DNA of 64,000 nt from Bradyrhizobium diazoefficiens (GTDB lineage Bacteria; Pseudomonadota; Alphaproteobacteria; Rhizobiales; Xanthobacteraceae). The notes beneath the pieces were generated by a model that saw nothing but the letters and a program-made list of their open reading frames with translations, was not told where the DNA came from and did no database searches. The position numbers and the translations under genes are program-made. Numbering within the stretch: the first letter of the stretch is position 1; each line of letters begins with the position of its first letter. Positions 53,426 through 62,209 of the stretch are shown piece after piece. The DNA lies in contig NZ_CP067100.1 of assembly GCF_016616235.1 (NCBI RefSeq), positions 6,073,001-6,137,000 on the forward strand, written 5' to 3'.

Positions 53426-53663
53426 CCGGCTGCTGCAAAATCAATAGCTTACTGATTTACCGAAATTCACTTGACCCGTCGGGCAAGACAGGCGCATGAT
53501 GCCATCGTCGCGGGGCTTGCGATCGGCCGGCTTCTGCATGCTGCCGCCGCGATTCCCGACAGCTCCCCTGCCCCACTTGAAGTGAAATGCCTCACAGTCC
53601 GCAATCCCGGATTGCGTTACCCTCGCTGTATCAGGGGTGGTGTGAAGTGAGCTGGAAGCGACA

Positions 53664-54719
53664 ATGACAATGGAGCAGGAAACAGCGCACGCGCAGCCTC
53701 CGGCCGAAGCACCGCTGGGTTGGCTGGCCAAGTTCGATCGCAGATTTACCCTCGTCAAAAGTCTCTCGGTCGTAACGGTGCTGAGCAGCCTCTTTGTCGG
53801 ATCCTTTCAATACATGAACTCCTATCAGGAGAAGGTGAGCGCCCAGGCCAAGGAAAACATGCAAGCCGCGGCGAAGACGTTCGACGACATCTCGACAAAG
53901 TTTTCCCAGGTGCAGGCCCTGCAACAGCAGCTGTTGTCCGACTACGCGGCCGCACGCGACGATCGCACCGACGCGAGTGAGCAGGCTCTTGCCGTCAAGA
54001 GCGCTCAGGAGATCCTCAAGGTCTGCGAAGACGCCCAGCTGACTTTGTTCGAAACCGGCGAGTTGATGGCGCGCAATGCCCAGATCTACATCGACTGGGC
54101 GACGAATTTCAGGCGGGACCCGACCGAACAGACTGCCCCGACCAGCGACCCGCTCGACCAGACCCTGCTGCGCGCCTATGACTTCGATTGCGATCACAAC
54201 TTGCCGCAATTCATGCCCGCGAACGACAGCACGGCCACCGCCCCGCGCGTGCCCAAGGAGAACGCGTGCACGATCGATGCCCGGCACAATTGGGACCCGG
54301 CCTATTCCTACGTCGATATCTGTCCCAAGAACCGCGAGAAGGCCGGCACGAACGAGTCCGTCACGATTCACTGGTACAGCGCCAAGCACCAGGTGCTGGT
54401 GATGCACTATTGTCTCCGCAACCTGCACGAAAGGTTGGCGCCAGTGCGCCACTGGGCCTCGCAACCCGAAGTGAAGGCCACCGCGAGCGAGGCTTCACCG
54501 CCGGTCGACCGGGACAGCATCCAGCTGGCGATCGACCTCCAGGCCAAGCGGCTCAATGCCTTCATGAACCTTGCGACCTTCGACATGGACAGCATCCGGG
54601 AGAGCTATCGTCCGGACAGCTTTGCCTGCCGTGTCCCGATCGTCACGTCCGTGGTGGGCCTCTTCAACGATTCCTGCACACCGATCAAGACGACGCCGAT
54701 CATCGTCACCAGGCGTTGA
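53664..54719 (+). CDS. Hypothetical protein with one membrane helix and helical periplasmic domain
   Basis: 351 residues; no family recognised. A hydrophobic helix (about 33-52, LSVVTVLSSLFVGSFQYMNS) follows a short cytoplasmic N-terminus. The next 100 residues are heptad-like and Gln/Ala-rich (EKVSAQAKENMQAAAKTFDDISTKFSQVQALQQQLLSDY), likely coiled coil. The C-terminal half has several Cys (five to six), suggesting disulfides in the periplasm. The upstream spacer carries the 23-nt element. Function unknown. Confidence 0.6.
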   Translation: MTMEQETAHAQPPAEAPLGWLAKFDRRFTLVKSLSVVTVLSSLFVGSFQYMNSYQEKVSAQAKENMQAAAKTFDDISTKFSQVQALQQQLLSDYAAARDDRTDASEQALAVKSAQEILKVCEDAQLTLFETGELMARNAQIYIDWATNFRRDPTEQTAPTSDPLDQTLLRAYDFDCDHNLPQFMPANDSTATAPRVPKENACTIDARHNWDPAYSYVDICPKNREKAGTNESVTIHWYSAKHQVLVMHYCLRNLHERLAPVRHWASQPEVKATASEASPPVDRDSIQLAIDLQAKRLNAFMNLATFDMDSIRESYRPDSFACRVPIVTSVVGLFNDSCTPIKTTPIIVTRR

Positions 54720-54843
54720 TATCGCACCGGAACTTCAGGCGGCCCCGCGTTCCGTATCACCGGCCGAGCACAGCCGTCGGTGATCGCCCTGTCATGACCG
54801 CCTGCTAGCCTCCTCCGGATCGATCAACTCGAAAGGACAATCC

Positions 54844-55062
54844 ATGGACTTGAAAGCCGGCGATGTGGTGATGCTGAAATCCGGCGGCCAGCCGCTGACC
54901 GTTGCGGAGGTGAAGGAGGACGACGTGCTCTGCCTGTGGATGGGCATCGAGGGCGACCTGTTCCGCGAGACGCTGCCGCTCGCCACGCTGGTGCAGGTGG
55001 AAGAAGACCCCGACGAGGAAGAGGACGACGAAGACGAGGATGAGGACGAAGACGACGAGTAG
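54844..55062 (+). CDS. YodC-family (DUF2158) protein with acidic tail
   Basis: 72 residues. The first 50 (MDLKAGDVVMLKSGGQPLTVAEV..LCLWM) match DUF2158/YodC, a small beta-rich family. After this comes an acidic tail of 20 residues, 19 of them Asp or Glu. The gene stands alone. A role is not known; the tail could be a nucleic-acid-mimic or metal-binding segment. Confidence 0.8.
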   Translation: MDLKAGDVVMLKSGGQPLTVAEVKEDDVLCLWMGIEGDLFRETLPLATLVQVEEDPDEEEDDEDEDEDEDDE

Positions 55063-55117
55063 GTACGGCTAGGGCCGCATCCTCGTTGGATCGGAGCGCT
55101 CCGCTCCGACGCTCCTG

Positions 55118-55160
55118 ATGTCCGCTTCTTCGCCAATAGCGGCGCGACAGCGGACATCGC
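55118..55160. repeat. Inverted repeat GATGTCCGCT / AGCGGACATC
   Basis: A perfect 10-nt inverted pair with a 23-nt spacer. Near it, 55268-55312 holds part of the GTAGGATGGG palindrome family. These repeats edge the low-GC dapD islet on its left side. Confidence 0.55.
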
Positions 55161-55312
55161 TGGATACCAGAAGGGCCATTTCCTGGCCGATACATCACCG
55201 CAAGACGCCGCTATTCGATCACGTCGTCGGCGCGGAGGAGGTTCAAACTACCGGATGCTGCGTTCGCCCATCAGGGCGATGGGTTTCGCAAGAGATCAAC
55301 CCATCCTACGAC

Positions 55313-56284
55313 CTAGCCGTGAAGCTGCGCGTTGAGGCCGTCCCAATTGGGTGCGCGCCTGGTTGCCTCAAGGGCGCCGCTCTGCGAGTTACGACGAAAA
55401 AGAAGGCCCCTTTGGCCCGAAAGCTCCTTGGCTTTCAGGACCCGGCCATCTTCCAAAAGGATGCGCGCGCCTGCTGTGACGTAACAGCCCGCTTCGACGA
55501 CACAATCGTCACCTAACGAAATGCCGATACCGGCGTTGGCTCCGATCAGGCAGCGCTCACCAACCGTAATCCTCTCTTTCCCGCCTCCGGACAGAGTGCC
55601 CATGATCGATGCTCCGCCACCAACGTCGCTGCCACTCCCGACAACCACACCTGCGCTGATCCGACCTTCGACCATGCAGGGACCGAGCGTACCCGCATTA
55701 AAATTACAAAAGCCCTCGTGCATAACGGTCGTGCCGGGCGCCAGGTGGGCTCCGAGCCTTACGCGATCCGCATCTGCAATTCGCACGTCCGCAGGCGTCA
55801 CATAGTCAGTCATGCGCGGAAACTTATCCACGCCTGTCACCTCAAACGCGAGGGCCCGCTTGCGCGCGATCATTTGCGCTTCCGGTACACGAGAGCATTC
55901 ACAGGGCCCGAGGGTCGTCCAGGCAACGTTAGGCAACAGACCGAAAATGCCGTCAAGATTCAGGCAATTGGGCTGAACGAGCCGGTGGCTCAGGAGATGG
56001 AGTCGAAGATATGCGTCGTGCACATCGGCCGGCGCAGATGCAAGGGAGTCAATTTCTGTACGGATCGGAACGATGTCGACATTGCGAATGTCGTCGTGGC
56101 GCGCATATCCGTTCGCCGACTCACCCAACGATCTCTCGATCTCCTCCTTTGCCAGTCGCACCGTTGCCGCCTTGCCGGCCTCCACAACCAGGCTCAGCCG
56201 AAGAAACCACGAATCCAACACGCGACCGTCAGCGGCAATGGTCGCAAATCCCTCGCCTCTCGCGCCTCTCAGTTCCATCGTCAT
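55313..56284 (-). CDS. dapD: Tetrahydrodipicolinate N-succinyltransferase, actinobacterial type
   Basis: 323 residues with a left-handed beta-helix of hexapeptide repeats: RLGAHLAPGTTVMHEGFCNFNAGTLG, then MVEGRISAGVVVGSGSDVGGGASIMGTLSGGG and LIGANAGIGISLGDDCVVEAG. DKFPRMTDYV..DADRVRLGAHLAPGTTVMHEGF matches DapD of Mycobacterium and Corynebacterium as I remember it, not the roughly 280-residue proteobacterial DapD. It transfers succinyl to tetrahydrodipicolinate in lysine/DAP synthesis. Base composition is lower than neighbours and flanks carry repeats, suggesting transfer. Activity in vivo, and the presence of a second native dapD elsewhere, are not seen here. Confidence 0.88.
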   Translation of the reverse strand: MTMELRGARGEGFATIAADGRVLDSWFLRLSLVVEAGKAATVRLAKEEIERSLGESANGYARHDDIRNVDIVPIRTEIDSLASAPADVHDAYLRLHLLSHRLVQPNCLNLDGIFGLLPNVAWTTLGPCECSRVPEAQMIARKRALAFEVTGVDKFPRMTDYVTPADVRIADADRVRLGAHLAPGTTVMHEGFCNFNAGTLGPCMVEGRISAGVVVGSGSDVGGGASIMGTLSGGGKERITVGERCLIGANAGIGISLGDDCVVEAGCYVTAGARILLEDGRVLKAKELSGQRGLLFRRNSQSGALEATRRAPNWDGLNAQLHG

Positions 56285-56872
56285 TTGAATTGCTCACACT
56301 GCGATCCCACAGATAGTGCATACGCGAGTTCTCGCAGAATTGGCAACCTCTGCGCGCTCAAACGCGTCCGCTTTGGGCGTCACCCTCGCGGGCCAAGATG
56401 CTGCTAGCAGAAGTTGCGTGCGTTGAGCGGGTGCTTGTGGTTGGGCGTCGGGCCGAATTCACTGCGCGGCGAAAGCGAAAGCGTCTTTGTTGAGCACTGA
56501 ACCATGTTCGTGCTCAGAGTCAGGTCGCAATCATCATACTCCAACGTCACGGATCGCTTGCAGCTGTTCTTCAGACTGCACCGGCAATACCGGCGGTCAA
56601 GAACGAAAGAAATTATTGGATATCGCATTGCAATCCCAAGAGAAGGAGGTTGGACCATGATTGCCCAATGTAACTTTCGCGGGGCGGATGGAGCCTGACA
56701 GGCGTGCTTCCCTAACGCAAATCCACCCGCTTCCTATTGACTCGCATTGCGAATGGGCAAATCCTTCCGTCAACGCGATTTGCCATTGTCAATCTCAGCA
56801 GTACGAAATTCGGCGCTCCGACCTTTATCGGCGCCATTGACCAAATTTTTCTGAACGGAAACGGAGGGGCCC
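56285..56872. other. Low-GC region with no firm gene
   Basis: 588 nt between dapD and the TPR gene, AT-richer than the rest of the window. Short open frames occur on both strands (minus 56404-56658, plus 56657-56698) but none shows a known family. The plus frame has a strong ribosome-binding site (AAGGAGG) 8 nt before an ATG at 56657. Confidence 0.4.
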
Positions 56873-58474
56873 ATGCGCGCGCTCGCCTTGAGAACCGTCT
56901 CTCTTCTCGCCCTTGCTATCCTCGGCTCGATCTCCGCCTCGCCCGCCGCACGCGCGGAGGACGGGACCGACGAGCAGTTTGGCAAGGTTCACTTCCAGAC
57001 GTCCTGCAACGAGGTGGCGCAGCGCCGCTTCGACCGCGGGATGCGCTATCAGCACTCGTTCTGGTACCGGCCCGCGAAAGAGATTTTCGAGGAGACATTG
57101 CAGGCGGATCCTGACTGCGCGATCGCCTATTGGGGCATTGCCCTGAGCCTGCTGTACAACCCGCATTTTCCCGCGCCGAAGGAAAACCTCGTCTCAGGCC
57201 TCGCCGCGCTGCAGAAGGCCAAGGCGATCGGCGCCAAGACCGACCGCGAGCGCGACTATATCGATGCGCTGCTGGCGTTCTATACGGGCGACGAGAAAAC
57301 GACGTTTGGTCAACGCACGCAGGCCTATCTCAAGGCAACCGAAGCCGTTGCCGCGCGCTATCCCGATGATGACGAGGCGCAGATCGCCTACGCCATCACG
57401 CTGAACGTCACGGCATCGCCAAACGACAAGACCTATGCCAACCAGCTCAAGGGCGCCGCCATCCTTGAGCCGATCTTCAAGCGGCAGCCGCGGCACCCCG
57501 GCGTCGCGCATTATCTGATCCACCTCTACGACTATCCGGCGATCGCAGCGCAAGGCCTCGACGCGGCCAAACGCTATTCCGAGATCGCGCCGGCGGCACC
57601 GCATGCTTTGCACATGCCGTCGCACATCTTCACGCGCGTTGGCTACTGGAACGAATCCATCGACGCCAATAGCCGTTCCGCCAAGGCTGCGAAGGAGGGC
57701 AAGGACCCCAGCGAGCAGCTGCACGCCGACGACTATATGGTCTACGCCCTGCTCCAGCTCGCGCAGGACAGCCGGGCCCGCGACGTCATCGCAGACATGG
57801 TTGCGACCACGGGCTATGCGCCGGCCGTCCGCGCCGGTCCTTACGCGATCGCGGCCAGTCAGGCGCGCTATATGGTCGAGCGGGGCGACTGGCAGGGCGC
57901 TGCCGCGCTGAAGGTCGAGCCGAGCCGGTTCGCCTATGTCGATGCGATCACCTATTTCGCCCGCGCCCTTGGCGCCGCACGCTCCGGCAATGCAGACGCA
58001 GCGACGGCGGACATCGCCAAGCTGGCGGAGCTGCGGGACAAGCTGCAGCAGGACAAGGACGCCTATTGGGCCGAGATCGTCGACATTCAGCGGCAGGTCG
58101 CCACGGCCTGGCAGCTCAATGCCCAGGGAAAACAGGCGGATGCGCTGGAAGCAATGCGCCTTGCCGCCGATGCCGAAGACAAGACCGAAAAATCCATCGT
58201 GACGCCCGGACCGCTCGCCCCGGCACGCGAGCTTTACGGAACCATGCTGCTCGAACGCGGCATGCCGATGGAGGCCTTGGCCGCGTTCGAAAGCACGATG
58301 CGCAAGGAGCCGAACCGCTTTGGCGCGACGATCGGTGCCGCTCACGCCGCCGAGAAAGCGGGTGACACTGTGAAGGCACGCCAGTACTACGCGAAAGTTG
58401 TGGATATGGCGCGGGATGGCGACTCCTCGCGGGAGGACCTCGCGGCCGCGCGAAAGTTCATGGCTCAGAATTAG
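56873..58474 (+). CDS. Secreted TPR protein, uncharacterised
   Basis: 533 residues with a signal peptide (MRALALRTVSLLALAILGSISASPAARA, cleavage likely after ARA). The mature protein has TPR-like repeats, e.g. FDRGMRYQHSFWYRPAKEIFEETLQADPDCAIAYWGIALS near the start and DALEAMRLAADAEDKTEKSIVTPGPLAPARELYGTMLLERGMPMEALAAFESTMRKEPNRFGA near the end. HMPSHIFTRVGYWNESIDANSRSAKA is a distinctive middle block. No function is known for this group. A small exported protein follows 33 nt downstream. Confidence 0.85.
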   Translation: MRALALRTVSLLALAILGSISASPAARAEDGTDEQFGKVHFQTSCNEVAQRRFDRGMRYQHSFWYRPAKEIFEETLQADPDCAIAYWGIALSLLYNPHFPAPKENLVSGLAALQKAKAIGAKTDRERDYIDALLAFYTGDEKTTFGQRTQAYLKATEAVAARYPDDDEAQIAYAITLNVTASPNDKTYANQLKGAAILEPIFKRQPRHPGVAHYLIHLYDYPAIAAQGLDAAKRYSEIAPAAPHALHMPSHIFTRVGYWNESIDANSRSAKAAKEGKDPSEQLHADDYMVYALLQLAQDSRARDVIADMVATTGYAPAVRAGPYAIAASQARYMVERGDWQGAAALKVEPSRFAYVDAITYFARALGAARSGNADAATADIAKLAELRDKLQQDKDAYWAEIVDIQRQVATAWQLNAQGKQADALEAMRLAADAEDKTEKSIVTPGPLAPARELYGTMLLERGMPMEALAAFESTMRKEPNRFGATIGAAHAAEKAGDTVKARQYYAKVVDMARDGDSSREDLAAARKFMAQN

Positions 58475-58507
58475 CTCAGAACTAGCAAGCATGCCGCGGC
58501 AGCTTCC

Positions 58508-59074
58508 ATGCGCCTGACAAGCAAATTCGTCGCGATCGGCGCAGCCATCATACTGCTTTGCGCAGCCGCTGCGGTCTGGATATTGCGAGCCGGCGGACCG
58601 GCGCGCGCAACGGCGGCATCCGGCGATATCCGCCCGGTGTGGACGGAAATCGAGTGGCCTTTTGGCGCAGATCCCTGGGGCAAAGGAAAGGCATTCCGCT
58701 GCAAGGCGGACGATTGCGGCGGCGAGGTCCAGCTCTACGTTCGCGCCAAGCTCGGCTTTTGCAATTGCACCACCGGGGTCGCCGATGACGGCGACCTCGA
58801 GCAAATGGGCGACCTCGCGCTGATTGGCAAGGCAACGCCGATCGGTGCCGGCCGGGAGATCGTCGTCGGTCCGATGCGCGGCCGCAGCCGGGCCTACCGC
58901 GTCGAGGGACATCACAACGCCGCGCTCTCACTCGCCTTCAACCAGCGCTGCGACATGGTGGCCGCAACGGCTTCGATTGGACCGGGCGCGCCCGCGTCAC
59001 TGGAATCGGAGGTGCTGGCGTTCCTCAATAGCGATCGCATGTTGAAATGGGCCGAGATCGCGCTTGGGTTATGA
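58508..59074 (+). CDS. Hypothetical exported protein
   Basis: 188 residues. N-terminal FVAIGAAIILLCAAAAVWILRAGG is a signal anchor. The rest is a compact domain with Cys pairs in FRCKADDCGG and FCNCTTG, and a single later Cys in QRCD. No family recognised. The Cys pattern could hold a disulfide-bonded fold or a metal in the periplasm. It may be co-transcribed with the preceding TPR gene. Confidence 0.6.
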   Translation: MRLTSKFVAIGAAIILLCAAAAVWILRAGGPARATAASGDIRPVWTEIEWPFGADPWGKGKAFRCKADDCGGEVQLYVRAKLGFCNCTTGVADDGDLEQMGDLALIGKATPIGAGREIVVGPMRGRSRAYRVEGHHNAALSLAFNQRCDMVAATASIGPGAPASLESEVLAFLNSDRMLKWAEIALGL

Positions 59075-59242
59075 TTCAAAGCAACTCGGCTCCCGTCGTC
59101 GAACCACGGTGCCAATCCAGCACTGTCGCCGCAATTCCCCCTTGGAGAGATTTTCAGAAGATTTGTGCAGCTTTCTCTCTTTTCGGTCGAAGCCGCCATT
59201 GAGCTGAGGGATCGGCGCGAGTGCCGATTGGACCAGATTCAC

Positions 59243-60014
59243 CTATCCGATCAGCTGCCTCGCCGCCGCCGAAATCATCACCAGCCCGCCGGTGATCACC
59301 GCGACATCCAGGATCGCGGTGTGGATGTGCACCGGCATCCGCTCGACGAACGCTTTTGCCAGGAACGCGCCGGGGATCGCGATGCCGCCGATCAGGAGCG
59401 CAAAGGCGAGCACCTGCGCCGTCACCGCCCCCGGCAAGGCCGAACACGGCGATCTTGATAAGGCCGGTGCCGAGCGAGATCATCGCGTCGGTCGCGATCA
59501 CGGCGGCGCCCTCGAGGCCGGCCGCCATCAGCAGCGAAAGCAAAATCACGCCGGAGCCCGACGTGCCGCCGACCAGCACGCCATAGCCGACGGAGCCCGC
59601 GGCAAGACCGGTGTCGCCGATCCTGACCTCGCGGCGGCGGAGCACGCGGCGCAGCGGCACGCTCAGGATCAGCATGGCGCCGATCACGATGGCCGCGCCC
59701 GCATTGGTGAGGCGCGTGTAGCCGTAGGCGCCGAGCCCAGTCGTCAGCGCCGCGCAGGCGAGCACGATCAGGGCACGGCGCCGGTCGGCATAACGAAGAT
59801 AGGCGAATGCACGGCTCGCATTGGTCAGCATCGCGGAGATCGCGATGATCGGCACCACCGGCTCGGCGCCGACCAGCGGCACCAGCACCAAGGGCATCAG
59901 GGCGCCGGTACCATAGCCGGCGAGACCGCCGATGATCGAAGCAAACAACGCCATCGTTGCGACCAGCAAAAGCTGAAAGAGCGAGATATCGGCGAAACCT
60001 GAAACGATGGTCAA
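59243..60014 (-). pseudogene. TauE/SafE-family membrane permease, frameshifted
   Basis: The reading begins with TTG 60014 (overlapping the CCA-enzyme stop as TTGA). ADISLFQLLLVATMALFASIIGGLAGYGTGALMPLVLVPLVG is typical of the TauE/SafE family of anion permeases. After the FGLAGG region near 59432 the correct frame switches: the continuation AVTAQVLAFALLIGGIAIPGAFLAKAFVERMPVH..ITGGLVMISAAARQLIG lies in another frame and ends at 59243. Deleting one G from the run of five (CCCCC on the plus strand, 59428-59432) restores a 256-residue permease. It is either a pseudogene or a base error in the sequence. Confidence 0.75.
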
Positions 60015-61267
60015 TTTGTCTGATCGCGGCTGATGCGTGCCGCCGCTTGATCGGCGATGGAGGCGAGCGCGGCTTCGTCGAGCGGAAAATCCGCCGCAAG
60101 CCAGGCGTCCTCGGCGAGCGTCAACACATGTCCGAGCGCAGGTCCTTCCGCCATGCCGCGTGCGATGAAGTCGGCGGCACGCAGCGGAAATTTCGGGGCG
60201 GTCCAGCGCTGCGGCAGCTCGGCGAGTGCGCGCCAGCGTGAGGAGCCGACATCACCGCTGGATCGCGCCCAGGCCAGCAACACGCGATCGTGGTAGCGCT
60301 CCGCGCCGAGCCGGTAGAGCAGCCGCCGCGCGCTGGCCTCGTCCTTGGTCGCAAGGCGCCACCAGCGATGCCCCATGGAGTCCAGCGCCTTGGCCTCAAT
60401 GTTGGAGAGCCGCAGGCGCGTGGCGACGCGCTTGGCGTCTTCAGTGACGGCGACCGTCAGCGCGGCCAAACGCCGCGTGCTGCTTGGGGGCAGGCCAAGC
60501 TCGCGCTCGATCGCGATCATCGCCGTGAGCGGACCGCTATAGACGACGCCGCCGCTCAGCGCCTGCAGCAAGCCAGCATCCGCCATCGCCAGCGCCGCGG
60601 CGGATGCGCCTGATGCCACCAGCAGCTTCAGCATCTCCATGCGCACCCGCTCGGCCGAGAGGTGAGCCAGGCCGGCGCGGCCGCGGATGCAGGCGAGCGT
60701 GCCGTCGCGGTCGGGCTCGCCGGCACCGAAGGCGGCGTGAATGCGGAAGAAGCGCAGGATGCGCAGATAATCCTCGGCGATGCGCTGGTCGGGATCGCCG
60801 ATGAAGCGCACGCGCCGCGCTTTCGCATCGGCAATGCCGCCGACATGGTCGTACACGACACCTCGCGCATCGACCGACAGCCCATTCATGGTGAAGTCGC
60901 GCCGCTCGGCGTCCTTGACCCAGTCGCGGCCGAACGCGACCTTGGCCTTGCGGCCGAAGGTCTCGGTGTCCTCGCGCAGCGTCGTGACCTCATAGGGCTT
61001 GCTGTCGATGACGAGGGTGACGGTGCCGTGGTCGACGCCGGTCGGTACGCTCTTGATGCCCGCCGCCCTGGCGCGGCGCATCACCTCCTCAGGCCGCGCC
61101 GTGGTCGCGATGTCGATGTCGCCGGGCTGAAGACCGAGCAGCGCGTTGCGCACGGCGCCGCCGACCACCCGTGCCTCCTCGCCATCGGCGTTGAGCAGCT
61201 CGAGGACGCGCGCGGTGCCGCCTGAAGTCAGCCAGGGCGCTTGCGCAAGTAACGGCTCCGCGCTCAT
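60011..61267 (-). CDS. CCA tRNA nucleotidyltransferase / poly(A) polymerase family
   Basis: 418 residues. EARVVGGAVRNALLGLQPGDIDIATTARPEEVMRRA is the class II nucleotidyltransferase head (GGxVRN..DxD). RRDFTMNGLSVDARGVVYDHVGGIADAKARRVRFIGDPDQRIAEDYLRILRFFRIHA is the following block that binds tRNA and nucleotide. The C-terminal part is a helical domain without an HD motif. It adds the 3' CCA to tRNA. Start at 61267 follows the conserved N-terminus. It is part of an overlapping leftward operon. Confidence 0.93.
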   Translation of the reverse strand: MSAEPLLAQAPWLTSGGTARVLELLNADGEEARVVGGAVRNALLGLQPGDIDIATTARPEEVMRRARAAGIKSVPTGVDHGTVTLVIDSKPYEVTTLREDTETFGRKAKVAFGRDWVKDAERRDFTMNGLSVDARGVVYDHVGGIADAKARRVRFIGDPDQRIAEDYLRILRFFRIHAAFGAGEPDRDGTLACIRGRAGLAHLSAERVRMEMLKLLVASGASAAALAMADAGLLQALSGGVVYSGPLTAMIAIERELGLPPSSTRRLAALTVAVTEDAKRVATRLRLSNIEAKALDSMGHRWWRLATKDEASARRLLYRLGAERYHDRVLLAWARSSGDVGSSRWRALAELPQRWTAPKFPLRAADFIARGMAEGPALGHVLTLAEDAWLAADFPLDEAALASIADQAAARISRDQTN

Positions 61268-61277
61268 CGGCCTGCCC

Positions 61278-61541
61278 CTATTTTTCCACGCCCGGCACGA
61301 GCCGGCCGTTCTCGATATGGGCGGGAGTGTAAGTCGAATCCGGCGCGGCGCCGGAGAATTGCGCCAGCCCAATCAGCCCCGCGATCACCAGCACCAGCGC
61401 CGACAGGACGAGGCGCGCAACGATGGCAACCGGCCAGGACGAGCGCGCAAACAAGCCTGAGCGGGTTGCGGCCAGGAACAGCGCATAGACGGCAAAGGGG
61501 ATGAGGAAGATGCCGATCTCGGTCAGGACCGGCCGGATCAT
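61278..61541 (-). CDS. DUF6111-family small membrane protein
   Basis: 87 residues. Two membrane helices (IGIFLIPFAVYALFLAATRSG and VAIVARLVLSALVLVIAGLIGLAQF), then YTPAHIENGRLVPGVEK, a conserved C-terminal sequence of DUF6111 in alphaproteobacteria. It overlaps the Nudix gene by 4 nt (ATGA) and lies 10 nt before the CCA gene, so it is always transcribed with them. Function not known. Confidence 0.82.
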   Translation of the reverse strand: MIRPVLTEIGIFLIPFAVYALFLAATRSGLFARSSWPVAIVARLVLSALVLVIAGLIGLAQFSGAAPDSTYTPAHIENGRLVPGVEK

Positions 61542-62209
61542 GACGCATAGATCCGCTCATAAAGCACACGCAGCATTCCGGCCGTCGCCCCCCAGATGTA
61601 GCGCTCCGCAAACGGCATGGCGTAGTAGAACCGCTCCATGCCGCGGAATTCCTTGCTGTGCACCTGGTGGTTGGCCGGATTCATCAGGAAGGACAGCGGC
61701 ACCTCGAAGGCGTCATCAACTTCGGAATGGTTGATGGTGAGCGCAAAGCCGGGCCGGACCTTCGCGACCGTCGGCAGGATGCGGAAGCCGAAGGCGGTGC
61801 CGTAGAGATCGAGATAGCCGATCGGCTCGACGAAGTCCCTGGACAGGCCAACCTCCTCCTCGGCTTCGCGCAGTGCCGCGTCGAGCGGCGAGGAGTCGGT
61901 CGCGTCGATCTTGCCGCCGGGGAAAGCGATCTGGCCGGCGTGATCGTTGAGATGCGCCGAGCGCTGCGTCAGCAAGATCGTCGGCTCGGGACGGTCGACC
62001 ACGGCGATCAGCACCGCCGCGGGCCGAACCGGCTGCTCGCGCGCGACGATCTCCAGCATCTTGTCGGTGCCGGGATCGCCGGAGGCGGGAATGATGTTGG
62101 GATCATAGAGGCCGGGCGGCACGTCGAAGCCGAGCCGCGCCCTGGAGCGGGTGAAGAAATCCGCAGCGCCGATCGCGACGGGCTCGTTTCTCAGGATAGG
62201 CTTGTTCAA
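61538..62209 (-). CDS. Nudix CoA pyrophosphatase
   Basis: 223 residues. The Nudix box GGKIDATDSSPLDAALREAEEEVGL has the GX5EX7REUXEEXGU pattern with one variation at the first Glu (Asp). AGQIAFPGGKI upstream is the FPGG specific to the CoA pyrophosphatase subgroup (NudL/YeaB). It splits CoA or related dinucleotides. Overlaps DUF1285 upstream and DUF6111 downstream, both by 4 nt. Confidence 0.9.
   Translation of the reverse strand: MNKPILRNEPVAIGAADFFTRSRARLGFDVPPGLYDPNIIPASGDPGTDKMLEIVAREQPVRPAAVLIAVVDRPEPTILLTQRSAHLNDHAGQIAFPGGKIDATDSSPLDAALREAEEEVGLSRDFVEPIGYLDLYGTAFGFRILPTVAKVRPGFALTINHSEVDDAFEVPLSFLMNPANHQVHSKEFRGMERFYYAMPFAERYIWGATAGMLRVLYERIYAS

Noticed and set aside
56404..56658. 84-residue minus-strand frame in the low-GC region
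   Set aside because: No clear ribosome-binding site and no recognisable family. The Cys-rich sequence looks somewhat protein-like, so it is left as uncertain rather than annotated.
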